Positions 10,205 through 20,467 of a stretch of 64,000 nt of DNA are shown one piece after another (the stretch's first letter is position 1; each line of letters opens with the position of its first letter). The notes beneath the pieces were generated by a model. It was not told the DNA's origin. It saw only the letters and a program-made list of their open reading frames with translations, and ran no database searches. A program made the translations under genes and the position numbers. This stretch comes from Oscillospiraceae bacterium (GTDB lineage Bacteria; Bacillota; Clostridia; UBA1381; UMGS1253). Location: contig SVKA01000001.1 in NCBI GenBank assembly GCA_015068725.1, forward strand, positions 1-64,000. The letters are read 5' to 3'.

Positions 10205-11365
10205 ATGGAAAATATGAGTAAAAAAATAAAAGCTATGACAGTTTTTGGCACTCGTCCCGAGGCAATTAAAATGGCTCCGCTTGCGCTTGCGCTTGAAGCG
10301 TGCCCGCACATTGATGCAAAGGTATGCGTTACTGCTCAGCATAGACAGATGCTTGACCAGGTGCTTGAAATTTTTAACATTACGCCTGATTATGACCTTG
10401 ATATCATGAAGGAGCGTCAGTCGCTTGTTGGAATTACTACACGTGTACTCACGGGACTTGATGAGGTTATAAAAAAGGAGCAGCCCGACGTAATTTTGGT
10501 TCACGGCGATACTTCAACTACGTTTGCAGGTGCGCTTGCGGCGTTTTACAATCAGACCAAAATCGGTCATGTAGAGGCAGGCCTTCGTACATACGACAAA
10601 TATTCGCCGTTCCCGGAGGAGATGAATCGTTGCCTTACAGGCGTTATGACTGATTTTCATTTTTCACCTACGGTTGCAAATAAAAACAATTTGCTTAAAG
10701 AAAATATTGATGAAAAGAAAATATATATAACGGGTAACACGGTAATTGATGCGCTCAAAAGCACCGTAAAAGAGGACTATGTTTTTACAGATGAAAATCT
10801 TAAAAACCTTGATTTTGAGGGCGAAAGAGTTATCCTTGTTACTGCACACAGACGTGAAAATCTTGGCGAGCCGCTAAAAAATATTTGTCGTGCTCTTCGC
10901 AGAATTGTTGAAGCATATGACGATATAAGAATTGTATATCCTATGCATCTTAATCCTGCAGTGCGTGAGGTTGCAAGAGAAATCCTTGGCGGTCTTGACA
11001 GGGTGTCGCTTATCGAGCCTGTTGACGTTGACGATTTACACAATGCTATGGCGCGTTGCTTTATGGTAATGACCGATTCGGGCGGACTTCAGGAAGAGGC
11101 TCCGTCGCTTGCAAAGCCTGTATTGGTGCTAAGAAATGAAACCGAGCGTCCCGAAGCTGTTGCAGCAGGTACTGCAAAAATTGCCGGCGTTGTAGAGGAC
11201 GATATCTTTGCTATGGCAAAAGAACTTATCGAAGATAAAGCAGCCTATGATAAAATGGCACGTGCGGCAAATCCGTACGGCGACGGAAACGCATCACAGA
11301 GAATTGTTGATGCCCTTTTGTATGAATTTGGAATAATTGATGAAAGAATAGCAGACTTTAAATAA
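10205..11365 (+). CDS. wecB: UDP-N-acetylglucosamine 2-epimerase (non-hydrolysing)
   Basis: FGTRPEAIKMAPL, HGDTSTTFAG, GHVEAGLRT, TDSGGLQEEAPSL, RNETERPEA motifs. Confidence 0.94.
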   Translation: MENMSKKIKAMTVFGTRPEAIKMAPLALALEACPHIDAKVCVTAQHRQMLDQVLEIFNITPDYDLDIMKERQSLVGITTRVLTGLDEVIKKEQPDVILVHGDTSTTFAGALAAFYNQTKIGHVEAGLRTYDKYSPFPEEMNRCLTGVMTDFHFSPTVANKNNLLKENIDEKKIYITGNTVIDALKSTVKEDYVFTDENLKNLDFEGERVILVTAHRRENLGEPLKNICRALRRIVEAYDDIRIVYPMHLNPAVREVAREILGGLDRVSLIEPVDVDDLHNAMARCFMVMTDSGGLQEEAPSLAKPVLVLRNETERPEAVAAGTAKIAGVVEDDIFAMAKELIEDKAAYDKMARAANPYGDGNASQRIVDALLYEFGIIDERIADFK

Positions 11366-11398
11366 TGTAAAAATTTTTGAGCTAAAAAGCAATAAAGA

Positions 11399-11439
11399 GA
11401 AAAGCTACAATGCGCGCGACTGTGTTTTGTAGCTTTTTT
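11399..11439 (+). terminator. Intrinsic terminator after wecB
   Basis: AAAGCTACAA...TTTGTAGCTTTTTT. Confidence 0.7.
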
Positions 11440-11507
11440 GATACCTGAAACAAAAATAATTGCAAATAGCACTTGATATAAGTCTTAAAATAGGGTATAA
11501 TAAATAA

Positions 11508-11776
11508 GTCGTACTAGCCGGGGCGGTAGCGGTGCCCTGTACTTGCAATCCGCTATAGCAAGGGTGATTACTCTGCCGAGGGGCGGTTTTGTATGGCCGG
11601 CGTTTATAGGAAGGCGATGAGGCTTTGGTCCTGTGCGACTGTGGCCCGTGAACCTTGTCAGGCGGGGAACCGAGCAGCAATAAGCGGTGTCCGCGGTGTG
11701 ATATAGGGGTGCCGGGGCTGAGCCGGATTTTGACTTACCGCATGGAAAGCTTGTCTCGAAGCAGAGGTGTACGATT
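11508..11776 (+). ncRNA. ffs: Signal recognition particle RNA, large bacterial type
   Basis: GTCGTACTAGCCGGGGCGGTAGCGGTGCCCTGTA 5' domain, S-domain GAACCTTGTCAGGCGGGGAACCGAGCAGCAATAAGCGG, closing GTACGA then T run; sits upstream of dnaX. Confidence 0.9.
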
Positions 11777-11856
11777 TTTTTTAACTACAAGGATAAAATA
11801 TATGGATTTTATATATTAACTATCGGCATTTATGGCTAAAAAGTGAGGTTTTGATT

Positions 11857-13638
11857 ATGGCATATCAGGCGCTCTATAGAAAATGGCGACCGCTCAGCTT
11901 TGATGATGTTGTCGGACAAGGACACATTGTAACCACACTTAAAAACGAAATATCTTCGGGCAAAGCTGCCCATGCATACCTGTTTTGCGGAACTCGCGGA
12001 ACGGGCAAAACGTCGTGCGCGAAAATCTTTGCACGCGCGGTAAACTGTCTTAATCCAAAAGACGGAAATCCGTGTAACGAATGTGAGATATGTCGCGGCG
12101 CGCTTGACGGAAGTATACTTGATATTGTGGAAATTGATGCAGCGTCAAACAACGGCGTTGACAATATACGCGAAATTCGTGAAGAGGTGTCATATTCTGC
12201 TGCGCAGGCAAAATATAAAATTTATATCATAGACGAGGTACATATGCTCTCGGGCGGTGCGTTTAATGCGCTTTTAAAAACGCTTGAGGAGCCACCCTCA
12301 CACGTTATTTTCATACTTGCGACAACCGAAGCACACAAGCTTCCGGCAACTATTACATCAAGATGTCAGCGATTTGATTTTAAAAGAATCAGCGTGCGCG
12401 AAATTGTTACACGTCTTCGTGAAATTGTTACTGCGGAAAACATTGATGCTGATATAGAGGCACTTGATCTTGTGGCACGTCTTGCTGACGGTGCTATGCG
12501 TGATGCACTGAGCATTCTGGACCAGTGCGTAGGAGCGTGCGACGGAAAAATCACGCTTGACGCGGCAAGAAATGTGCTTTCTATTGCATCGGACGAAATT
12601 ATAGACGATACGGTGAAGGCGATTGCCAATAAAGATAATTTGATGATAATACGCTCGGTTGATAAAATAAGCTCTTCCGGTAAGGATGTAAACAATTATA
12701 TAGAGCTCCTTATCAAACGTTTTCGTGATATACTTTTTTGCAAGGTTTCGAAGAGTGCAGATGGGCTGTTTGAATACAGCGCAGATACGATAGAAAGCAT
12801 ACAAAAAGCGTCAGATTGGTTTACGTCGTCGCAGCTTTCATATATTATTGAAACTCTTTGTACATCAAGCGCCGATGCAAAGTGGCAAAAAAATGCCCGT
12901 ACGATTTACGAGCTTGCGCTTTTGCGTCTTTGCGATGAAAGGCTTGATGTATCGCCCGCATCACTTCTTGCAAGAATTGAAAAGCTTGAGGCTATTATTT
13001 CAGGTGGTGTAAGCGTATCGGTTGTACCGACTGTTGAAAAAATAAGTGAAAAACAACAAGATGAGCTTCCGCCGTGGGATACATTTGAAAGCGCGCCGGA
13101 GCAGCAGACGCAGCCTGTGGCAGAAGAGTCTGAAAAGACGGATGTGCCGCTCGAGGAAAAAATATCGGTGCAGGACATACCAAAAAAAGAACCAAAGAAG
13201 GCGATGGCGTCAAAAGTGAATACAAAAGCTTCTAATGTGTGGGGCGAGCTTTTGTTGGTGCTTCAAAAAAAGTATCCTGCACTATATGGAGCGGTATCTG
13301 TAAAAAAAGCAAAATTCAGCGATGGTGTGCTATACCTTATAAACGAGTCGTATGTAAAACAGATAGTTACAATGTTCAAAAATGATTTTAATGCAGCGCT
13401 CGGCTCTGTTGCGGGCGATGGCGTGCGTGTAAATTTTGTTACAGAGCAGGAGTTTGATATGATAACAGAGGACGCTGAGCCAGTAAAAAATGAGTCCGAG
13501 ATAGTCAGCACTTATACACAAGAAGAGGATAAAACATCAGACGAGTATGTACTCGATGATGACAAGAACGAAGAAGAATCTGACGACCCGCTTGATGAGC
13601 TTTTAGGGCTTGGTAGTGATGATATTGTGATTGAGTAA
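11857..13638 (+). CDS. dnaX: DNA polymerase III gamma/tau subunit
   Basis: RKWRPLSFDDVVGQ, GTRGTGKTSCAKI, zinc Cys motif, IIDEVHMLS. Confidence 0.96.
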   Translation: MAYQALYRKWRPLSFDDVVGQGHIVTTLKNEISSGKAAHAYLFCGTRGTGKTSCAKIFARAVNCLNPKDGNPCNECEICRGALDGSILDIVEIDAASNNGVDNIREIREEVSYSAAQAKYKIYIIDEVHMLSGGAFNALLKTLEEPPSHVIFILATTEAHKLPATITSRCQRFDFKRISVREIVTRLREIVTAENIDADIEALDLVARLADGAMRDALSILDQCVGACDGKITLDAARNVLSIASDEIIDDTVKAIANKDNLMIIRSVDKISSSGKDVNNYIELLIKRFRDILFCKVSKSADGLFEYSADTIESIQKASDWFTSSQLSYIIETLCTSSADAKWQKNARTIYELALLRLCDERLDVSPASLLARIEKLEAIISGGVSVSVVPTVEKISEKQQDELPPWDTFESAPEQQTQPVAEESEKTDVPLEEKISVQDIPKKEPKKAMASKVNTKASNVWGELLLVLQKKYPALYGAVSVKKAKFSDGVLYLINESYVKQIVTMFKNDFNAALGSVAGDGVRVNFVTEQEFDMITEDAEPVKNESEIVSTYTQEEDKTSDEYVLDDDKNEEESDDPLDELLGLGSDDIVIE

Positions 13639-13671
13639 TAAAAAAACATAAATATACGGAGGTAATTTGTT

Positions 13672-14016
13672 ATGGCAAAATTCAGAGGCGGTATTCCCGG
13701 CGGTATGGGAAATATGAATAATATGATAAAACAAGCGCAGAAAATGCAGGAGCAGATGCTTAAAATTCAGGAGGAGGCAGAGGCAAAAACTGCTACGGCG
13801 TCCTCGGGCGGCGGCGCAGTTACGGTAGAGGTTTCGGGTAAAAAACAGATTGTATCGATTAAAATAAGTCCCGAGGCTGTCGACCCTGATGATATTGAAA
13901 CATTAGAGGATTTGATTTTGACGGCTACGAACGAAGCTCTTCGTATGGCAGATGAGATGCTTGCGCGCGATATGAGCAAGGTTACGGGCGGCATGAATAT
14001 TCCCGGATTATTCTAA
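13672..14016 (+). CDS. ybaB: YbaB/EbfC family nucleoid-associated protein
   Basis: Family sequence and dnaX-ybaB-recR order. Confidence 0.93.
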   Translation: MAKFRGGIPGGMGNMNNMIKQAQKMQEQMLKIQEEAEAKTATASSGGGAVTVEVSGKKQIVSIKISPEAVDPDDIETLEDLILTATNEALRMADEMLARDMSKVTGGMNIPGLF

Positions 14017-14040
14017 TTTTGATAAATTTGGAGGCAGGCT

Positions 14041-14634
14041 ATGCATGCACCACCGATAGAAAATTTAATAGAGCAGTTTGCAAAGCTTCCGGGCATAGGA
14101 CGTAAAAGCGCCGAAAGGCTCGCGTTTCATATCCTTAATATGCCAAAGGAGTATGCGCTTGATATGGCGCGCTCACTTGTTGAGGCAAAGGACAAGATAT
14201 GCTTTTGTGAAAAGTGTCAGAATCTTACAGATGTTTCGCCGTGCGCGATTTGTAATGACACAAGACGCGAAAAGAGCATAATTTGTGTGGTTGAGTCGCC
14301 AAAGGATGTTATTGCGATTGAAAAAATGCGTGAATACAGAGGACTATATCACGTTTTACACGGGGCGCTTTCGCCAATGGACGGCATAGGGCCTGATGAT
14401 TTAAAAATTTCATCTCTTCTTGAAAGAATTGCAACAGGCGAGGTAGAAGAGGTCATTATGGCTACAAATCCAAATGTGTCGGGCGAGGCTACGGCAATGT
14501 ATCTTTGCAGACTTTTAAAGCCGCTTGGCGTGCGTGTAACGCGCATCGCTCACGGAATTCCCGTTGGCGGTGATTTGGAGTATGCAGACGAGGTAACTCT
14601 TTTGCGCGCTATGGAGGGCAGACGGGAAATGTAA
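14041..14634 (+). CDS. recR: Recombination protein RecR
   Basis: [17 protein letters not shown], zinc finger, Toprim region. Confidence 0.96.
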   Translation: MHAPPIENLIEQFAKLPGIGRKSAERLAFHILNMPKEYALDMARSLVEAKDKICFCEKCQNLTDVSPCAICNDTRREKSIICVVESPKDVIAIEKMREYRGLYHVLHGALSPMDGIGPDDLKISSLLERIATGEVEEVIMATNPNVSGEATAMYLCRLLKPLGVRVTRIAHGIPVGGDLEYADEVTLLRAMEGRREM

Positions 14635-14640
14635 AATGCA

Positions 14641-14664
14641 GGCGGCGGTTTACGCCGCTTTTCG
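14641..14664 (+). terminator. Terminator-like hairpin after recR
   Basis: GGCGGCG-GTTTA-CGCCGCTTTT. Confidence 0.5.
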
Positions 14665-14737
14665 TTTATGATATCTTGCGGTTTTGTTGACTAATTTTTC
14701 TGATTGTTGTAAAATGGGCATATACAGAGGTGATAAA

Positions 14738-15760
14738 ATGGCAAACAAGAAAAAGACAAAATCAAATATACTGTCTATGACCTTGGCTGTGATTGCAGTT
14801 GTGCTCATAGCGTTGGCTGTTTCTGTAATGGGCGATGTGCTTTTTGGAAGCCTTGATACAGACAGTATCAAAATTAATATAGCTAAAAACCCCGATTCAT
14901 CTTCGGTTGCGAGTTTGCTTAAAGAAAATGACGTAATAAAATATCCTTTTGTTTTCAGGATGCTTTCGTCGCTAAAAGGTGCAGACGACAGATATTATGA
15001 GGGCGATTTTGTAATAAAAAAGGGCACGGGCTACACTGCGATTATTAACGGCCTTACTTATCGCTCAAGCTATAAAACAACCGATATTACAATCAAAGAG
15101 GGCGCAACGCTTAAAGAAATTGCATCAGTTGTGGCAAAGACGGGATATGTCAGCGAAGAAGAGTTTAATAAGGCTCTTGACAAAAGCTACGATTATGATT
15201 TTCTTAAATCTGTAAAGCGTGATAATGCGCTTGAAGGGTATCTTTTTCCCGACACATACAATATATCAAATCAGATGAGCGCAGAGCAGATTATAAAATT
15301 GATGCTTAATCGTTTTGACGAGGTAGTAGGCGATGAATACGAAGCGGCAGCAAAAAAGCTTGGTTACAGCATTGATGAAATTGTAACGCTTGCATCGGTT
15401 ATAGAGGCAGAGGCAGGCTCTGACAATGACCGTGCGCTTGTATCGAGCGTATTTCATAACAGATTAAAAAGCAAAACATACCCTTATCTTGAATCGTGTG
15501 CGACGGTGCAGTATATACTTGGTGAGCGAAAGGCTATTTTGTCAAAAAGCGATACAAAGATAAAATCTCCGTATAACACATATATAAACAAAGGTCTTCC
15601 GATAGGGCCGATATGCTCGCCGGGAAAGGCATCGATCGAGGCGGCGCTATATCCCGCGGATACGGATTATTATTTCTTCCAGTCGGACGAAAACGGTAAA
15701 ATTTACTATGCGAAAACACTTTCGGAGCACGAAAAAATCAGAGTACAGATACAAAAGTAG
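14738..15760 (+). CDS. mltG: Endolytic transglycosylase MltG
   Basis: N-terminal TM, ASVIEAEAG, SVFHNRL, SPYNTYINKGLPIGPICSPG motifs. Confidence 0.94.
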   Translation: MANKKKTKSNILSMTLAVIAVVLIALAVSVMGDVLFGSLDTDSIKINIAKNPDSSSVASLLKENDVIKYPFVFRMLSSLKGADDRYYEGDFVIKKGTGYTAIINGLTYRSSYKTTDITIKEGATLKEIASVVAKTGYVSEEEFNKALDKSYDYDFLKSVKRDNALEGYLFPDTYNISNQMSAEQIIKLMLNRFDEVVGDEYEAAAKKLGYSIDEIVTLASVIEAEAGSDNDRALVSSVFHNRLKSKTYPYLESCATVQYILGERKAILSKSDTKIKSPYNTYINKGLPIGPICSPGKASIEAALYPADTDYYFFQSDENGKIYYAKTLSEHEKIRVQIQK

Positions 15761-15776
15761 TAAAAGGAGTTAAAAA

Positions 15777-16436
15777 ATGCCTAACGAACAGGATATTACA
15801 CATTCATATATAATAGATTTTGTGCGTTCTTCTCTTTCGCCGAGCAGCGATTTTTTAAAGGAGCTTGAAGATTATGCGCATGAAAACGGCGTGCCGATTG
15901 TACAAAAAGAGGTGGCGAGCTTTTTAAAGGTGCTCTGTATGACGCACAAGCCGAAAAACGTGCTCGAAATTGGCACAGCGATTGGATATTCGTCGCTTTT
16001 GATGCTCGAAGGCCTGCCACAAGATGCAAAAATCACGACAATCGAGCGTGATGAAAATATAGCAGAAATTGCAAGAAAAAACATACAAAAGGCGGGCTGC
16101 GCGGACAGAATAGATGTGCTAAGCGCCGATGCCGAGGTGCTTTTGCCCGAGCTTGACGGACAGTATGACATGATATTTATGGACGGGGCAAAGGCGCACT
16201 ACATACACTTTCTGCCGCATTGTATAAGGCTTTTGAAGGTTGGTGGACTTTTGGTAAGCGACAACATACTCTATGGCGGTATGGTAACAAACAGAGAGCT
16301 TCTTATACGGCGCAAAATTACGATTGTAAAAAGACTTAAAAAATATATTGAACAATTATGTTCTGATAAAAGGCTTGAAACATCGCTTTTGTCTATTGGC
16401 GACGGAGTGAGCGTTTCATATAAAAAGCAGGACTGA
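15777..16436 (+). CDS. SAM-dependent O-methyltransferase (class I)
   Basis: VLEIGTAIGYSSLLM, TTIERDENIAEIA, DMIFMDGAKAHY motifs. Confidence 0.88.
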   Translation: MPNEQDITHSYIIDFVRSSLSPSSDFLKELEDYAHENGVPIVQKEVASFLKVLCMTHKPKNVLEIGTAIGYSSLLMLEGLPQDAKITTIERDENIAEIARKNIQKAGCADRIDVLSADAEVLLPELDGQYDMIFMDGAKAHYIHFLPHCIRLLKVGGLLVSDNILYGGMVTNRELLIRRKITIVKRLKKYIEQLCSDKRLETSLLSIGDGVSVSYKKQD

Positions 16437-16454
16437 TATAAAAGAGGTAATAAA

Positions 16455-17705
16455 ATGAATGATTTAAAAAACAAGCTCGAGCTTCTGGCTCCGGCGGGCG
16501 ATATTGTGAAATTAAAAATGGCTATTTTATATGGCGCAGATGCGGTGTATATCGGGGGCGAGGCGTTTGGTCTTCGCACGGCATCGAAAAACTTTGATTT
16601 AAAGGATATGCAGGAGGGCATAAATTTTGCCCACGAGCGCGGCAAAAAGGTGTATCTTGCGACAAATATTATTCCGCACAATGCTGATATTGAGCGCTTT
16701 AATGATTATCTTGACAACGTAGTTGCACTTGGCATTGATGCGCTTATTGTAGCGGATATCGGCCTTTTCTCACTCATAAGAAGGCGTTATCCCGAGCTTG
16801 ACATTCACATCTCAACTCAGGCAAACAATGTTAATTATCTGAGCGCAAACGTATGGCACGAAATGGGCGCAAAACGCGTTGTGCTTGCGCGCGAGCTTAG
16901 CCTTGAGGAAATAAGACAAATACGCGAAAATACGCCCGAGGAGCTTGAAATAGAGGCGTTTGTTCATGGTGCAATGTGCATTTCATATTCGGGAAGATGT
17001 CTTCTTAGCAATTATCTTACAAAGCGCGATGCAAATAAGGGCGAATGTGCACAGCCATGCCGTTGGAATTACGCACTTGTCGAGGAAAAACGCCCCGGTG
17101 AATATATACATGTAGGCGAGGACGAGCAGGGAAGCTTTTTCTTTAACTCAAAGGATTTGTGTATGATTGAGCATATACCCGAGCTTGTAAAAAGCGGTAT
17201 TACAAGCTTTAAAATTGAAGGAAGAGTAAAAAGTGAATATTATGTTTCGACAGTTGTGCAGGCGTATCGCACCGAGCTTGACAGATATATTGCTGACCCT
17301 GAGGGGTATAAATTTGATAAAGAAAGCTTAAACGAAGTGTTAAAGGTGAGCCATAGACCGTATACGCATGGTTTTTACTTTGGAAAAACAGATGCAAATT
17401 CTCAGGTGTATGAAACAAGCTCATATATACGTGATTATGATATTGTGGGTTTTATAACCGATTATGATGAAAAAACAGGAATTGCCACCGTTGAGCAGAG
17501 AAATAAAATGAATATCGGCGATACGATAGAGATAATTCAGCCGGGAAAGCCTTATTTTTCTCAAAAGGTGGAGTGGCTGAAAAACGCAGAGGGTGAAAGT
17601 ATTACAAGCACCCCTCACGCACAAATGGTTTATACAATGAAAACCGACAAGCCCGTTACCAAAAACGCAATGATAAGGCGCGGAGAACTTGTAAGTGGCA
17701 AATAG
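16455..17705 (+). CDS. Peptidase U32 family protein
   Basis: ELLAPAGDIVKLKMAILYGADAVYIGG; EAFVHGAMCISYSGRCLLSNYL; CAQPCRW. Confidence 0.93.
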   Translation: MNDLKNKLELLAPAGDIVKLKMAILYGADAVYIGGEAFGLRTASKNFDLKDMQEGINFAHERGKKVYLATNIIPHNADIERFNDYLDNVVALGIDALIVADIGLFSLIRRRYPELDIHISTQANNVNYLSANVWHEMGAKRVVLARELSLEEIRQIRENTPEELEIEAFVHGAMCISYSGRCLLSNYLTKRDANKGECAQPCRWNYALVEEKRPGEYIHVGEDEQGSFFFNSKDLCMIEHIPELVKSGITSFKIEGRVKSEYYVSTVVQAYRTELDRYIADPEGYKFDKESLNEVLKVSHRPYTHGFYFGKTDANSQVYETSSYIRDYDIVGFITDYDEKTGIATVEQRNKMNIGDTIEIIQPGKPYFSQKVEWLKNAEGESITSTPHAQMVYTMKTDKPVTKNAMIRRGELVSGK

Positions 17706-17734
17706 GACTTTGATAAAACAGCATACAAACATAA

Positions 17735-17768
17735 AAAGGTCTGTGGATATTGTTTCCACAGACCTTTC
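17735..17768. terminator. Bidirectional terminator
   Basis: AAGGTCTGTGGA-TATTGTTT-CCACAGACCTT between convergent genes. Confidence 0.8.
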
Positions 17769-17779
17769 ATATTACCCAA

Positions 17780-18616
17780 TCAAACAGTTTTCTCAACGGG
17801 TTTTTTTATTTTTATGCTATACTCTATAAATTCATCACCATCAATTTCGCGCATAGAAGCATCCATTCCTGCGTCGCGTATCATTTTAATTGACTGGCGG
17901 ATTGTGTTTATAATAAGCTTTACACTCTGATTGCCCATAAGAAAATTCTTTTTCTTTTGTTTTTTTGGCTCATTTTCATTTTTAAGATGCTGCTCGATAA
18001 GCTTTTCTGTTTGCGACACATTAAGCGAGCCTTCACAAACCTGCTTTAATATGCTAAGCTGCGTCTGTTCATCATCAAGACGCAACAGTGCGCGTGCATG
18101 CCGCTCCGTCAGATTGTTATCTGTCAGAATTTTTTTTACAAGCGGCCCAAGCTTTAAGATGCGTAGCTTATTTGCAATAGTGGATTGGTTTTTTCCGACT
18201 TTCAGCGCAACCTCTTCTTGTGTAAGATGATGCTGATTTATAAGGTGAAAATATCCCTGTGCCTCCTCCATATACGAAAGGTCCTCGCGCTGCAAATTTT
18301 CCAAAAGTGCCACAAGTGCCGAGTCGCTTTCATCAAATTCGCTTATTATTACTGGCACGCTTTCAAGCCCCGCCATTTTCGCTGCGCGAAGGCGTCTTTC
18401 GCCCGAAACAAGCTCGTATATTGTAGAGGTTTGCCGTCGTACGCATATGGGTTGGAGTATGCCGAAGCTTTTGATTGAAATGCAGAGCTCTTCGAGTGCT
18501 TTTTGGTCAAAGTGGCGTCTTGGCTGATATGGATTTGGCCTTATTGCGTGAATGGGTATATACATTACAGATTTTGTTTTTGGTGTGTTTGAGGTGAGCT
18601 GAATTGGTAAAATCAT
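17780..18616 (-). CDS. noc: ParB/Spo0J-family nucleoid occlusion protein
   Basis: IRPNPYQPRRHFD, LVSGERRLRAAKMAG, HTH; GGAGG before ATG; rsmG-noc order. Confidence 0.85.
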   Translation of the reverse strand: MILPIQLTSNTPKTKSVMYIPIHAIRPNPYQPRRHFDQKALEELCISIKSFGILQPICVRRQTSTIYELVSGERRLRAAKMAGLESVPVIISEFDESDSALVALLENLQREDLSYMEEAQGYFHLINQHHLTQEEVALKVGKNQSTIANKLRILKLGPLVKKILTDNNLTERHARALLRLDDEQTQLSILKQVCEGSLNVSQTEKLIEQHLKNENEPKKQKKKNFLMGNQSVKLIINTIRQSIKMIRDAGMDASMREIDGDEFIEYSIKIKKPVEKTV

Positions 18617-18691
18617 AATTCTTCCTCCTTTGTTTTCAAAACTTGTCAAGGGCTAAAAAAATAAAACGACCTTTAAACACATTATACAATA

Positions 18692-18800
18692 AGTAAAAAT
18701 GCTTGCTTGCAAGGGCATTTTTACGCAGCCGTCAATGATGCAGTATGTGCAAGGCACAGATGGCGGCAACGCCGCAAAGACTTGCCAAGCAAGGCTTCTG
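18692..18800 (-). ncRNA. Candidate structured small RNA or interspersed palindromic element
   Basis: Closing stem ATGCAG/CTGCAT around three 5-bp hairpins, preceded on the minus strand by TTCACA-16-TATAAT and followed by GTAAAAATGC-N12-GCATTTTTAC. Confidence 0.55.
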
Positions 18801-18881
18801 CATACATTATACCATTTTTTGTTATAATGTGAAGAAAAATCGTCTTACGAATTTCGTATTAAAATTTAGTTTTTCGACTTT

Positions 18882-19592
18882 TTATATCGGTTTATTTAGT
18901 GGTTTATTGCCGCTTCTGGGGTATTTTGGAGCGGTGTTGGTGATTTTGTCAACCAATATTATCGAATGTGATAAGTCATAATCGGCTATATTTACTGCTT
19001 TTATGCAGGCATTCGCTCCACCAAGTGTAGCTATTGCATTTTTTGCTAATGCAAGCTCGTCATTTGCCGAAGGGCCTTTAAAAGCGGCAAATTTTGCGCC
19101 CACTTTTAAAAAGGGAATACAATACTCACTAAGCGTCGCCATATTTGCGACCGCTCTTGAAACGGCAAAATCGTACATCTCGCGGTGCTCTTGCTTGTGA
19201 GCAAGCTCTTCTGCTCTTGAATGTATACATTCTACATCCAAAAGTCCAAGTTCATTTACGCACAGCTTTAAAAACTCTACGCGCTTGTTAAGCGAATCGG
19301 CAAGTGTCAGCTTTATGTCGCCGCGTGCTATTTTAAGAGGAAGTCCCGGAAAGCCCGCACCTGTACCGACATCAATCATCCTGACATCTTTGTCTACATC
19401 ACATACACCAAGAAGTGATACGCTGTCAAGAAAATGCTTTACAGCCACGTCATTTTTTTCTGTAATAGCGGTAAGATTTACCTTTTTGTTATAGTCAATC
19501 AAAAGCTCATAATACAACTTAAATCTGTCAAGCATTATTTCGTCGTATTCTATTTTTAAAGCTTCAAATCCTTTTTTTAAAATATCTTTCAT
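18882..19592 (-). CDS. rsmG: 16S rRNA (guanine527-N7)-methyltransferase
   Basis: NLTAI, HFLDSVSLL, DVGTGAGFPGLPLKI motifs. Confidence 0.95.
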   Translation of the reverse strand: MKDILKKGFEALKIEYDEIMLDRFKLYYELLIDYNKKVNLTAITEKNDVAVKHFLDSVSLLGVCDVDKDVRMIDVGTGAGFPGLPLKIARGDIKLTLADSLNKRVEFLKLCVNELGLLDVECIHSRAEELAHKQEHREMYDFAVSRAVANMATLSEYCIPFLKVGAKFAAFKGPSANDELALAKNAIATLGGANACIKAVNIADYDLSHSIILVDKITNTAPKYPRSGNKPLNKPI

Positions 19593-19615
19593 ATTTTATT
19601 CCTTTCGGAAAGCTA

Positions 19616-20467
19616 TTATTTGTCCTGATTAAGCTGCGCTGCTTTGATAGCGTTTTTCATAAGTATTGCGCGTGTCATAACGCCCACGCCGCCGGGAACG
19701 GGTGTTATGTATGATGCCTTTTCCTTTGCACTCTCAAAATGAACGTCGCCGACCAGCTTGCCCTCATCATTTCTGTTCATTCCAACGTCAATTACAACTG
19801 CGCCCTCTTTAATCATATCGCCTGTAACAAATTCACCTTTGCCGATTGCAACAACTAAAATATCAGCTCGGCGCGTAACATCTGAAAGGTTCTTTGTGCG
19901 CGAATGACACACCGTAACTGTACCGTTTTTGTGCAGTAGCAGCATCGCCTGTGGCTTGCCGACAATATTGCTTCTGCCTACAACGACACACTCTTTTCCC
20001 GATATGTCAATTTTATACTCTTCCAAAAGCTCCATTACGCCCGCAGGTGTACACGGAAGAAAATCATAGTCGCCAATCATAATTTTGCCTACGTTTATCG
20101 GATGAAATGCGTCTACATCCTTTTTTGGATCAATCGCATCAAGAATAGTTTTCTCATCAATATGAGAGGGAAGCGGCAGCTGCACAATAAAGCCTGAGAC
20201 GCTGTCATCATTGTTAAGCTCTGATACAAGCGCTAAAAGCTCGTCTTGTGTAGTAGACGCTGGAAGAGCATACTCTCTTGATGTTATGCCAACCTCTTCG
20301 CAGTCGCGTATTTTGCCTGCTACATATACCTTGCTTGCGGGATTTTCACCCACTATAACAACTGCAAGACACGGCTCAACGCCTTTGGCTTTTAGAATTT
20401 CTGCCTGCTCTTTTTGCTGCATTTTGACCTTTTTTGCCAAAGCCTTTCCGTCCATTATTATTGCCAT
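19616..20467 (-). CDS. folD: Methylenetetrahydrofolate dehydrogenase/cyclohydrolase
   Basis: [48 protein letters not shown] motifs. Confidence 0.97.
   Translation of the reverse strand: MAIIMDGKALAKKVKMQQKEQAEILKAKGVEPCLAVVIVGENPASKVYVAGKIRDCEEVGITSREYALPASTTQDELLALVSELNNDDSVSGFIVQLPLPSHIDEKTILDAIDPKKDVDAFHPINVGKIMIGDYDFLPCTPAGVMELLEEYKIDISGKECVVVGRSNIVGKPQAMLLLHKNGTVTVCHSRTKNLSDVTRRADILVVAIGKGEFVTGDMIKEGAVVIDVGMNRNDEGKLVGDVHFESAKEKASYITPVPGGVGVMTRAILMKNAIKAAQLNQDK

Noticed and set aside
11405-11680. 91-aa minus-strand ORF over 11.4-11.7 kb
   Set aside because: Antisense to the SRP RNA.
13183-13275. Poly-A runs in dnaX as a possible programmed frameshift site
   Set aside because: Runs of A occur, but no clear slippery heptamer plus SD-like element and structure with an alternative short frame was established.
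18745-18981. 78-aa ORF over the rsmG-noc intergenic element
   Set aside because: Runs through the cloverleaf repeat and the rsmG 3' end; not protein-like.
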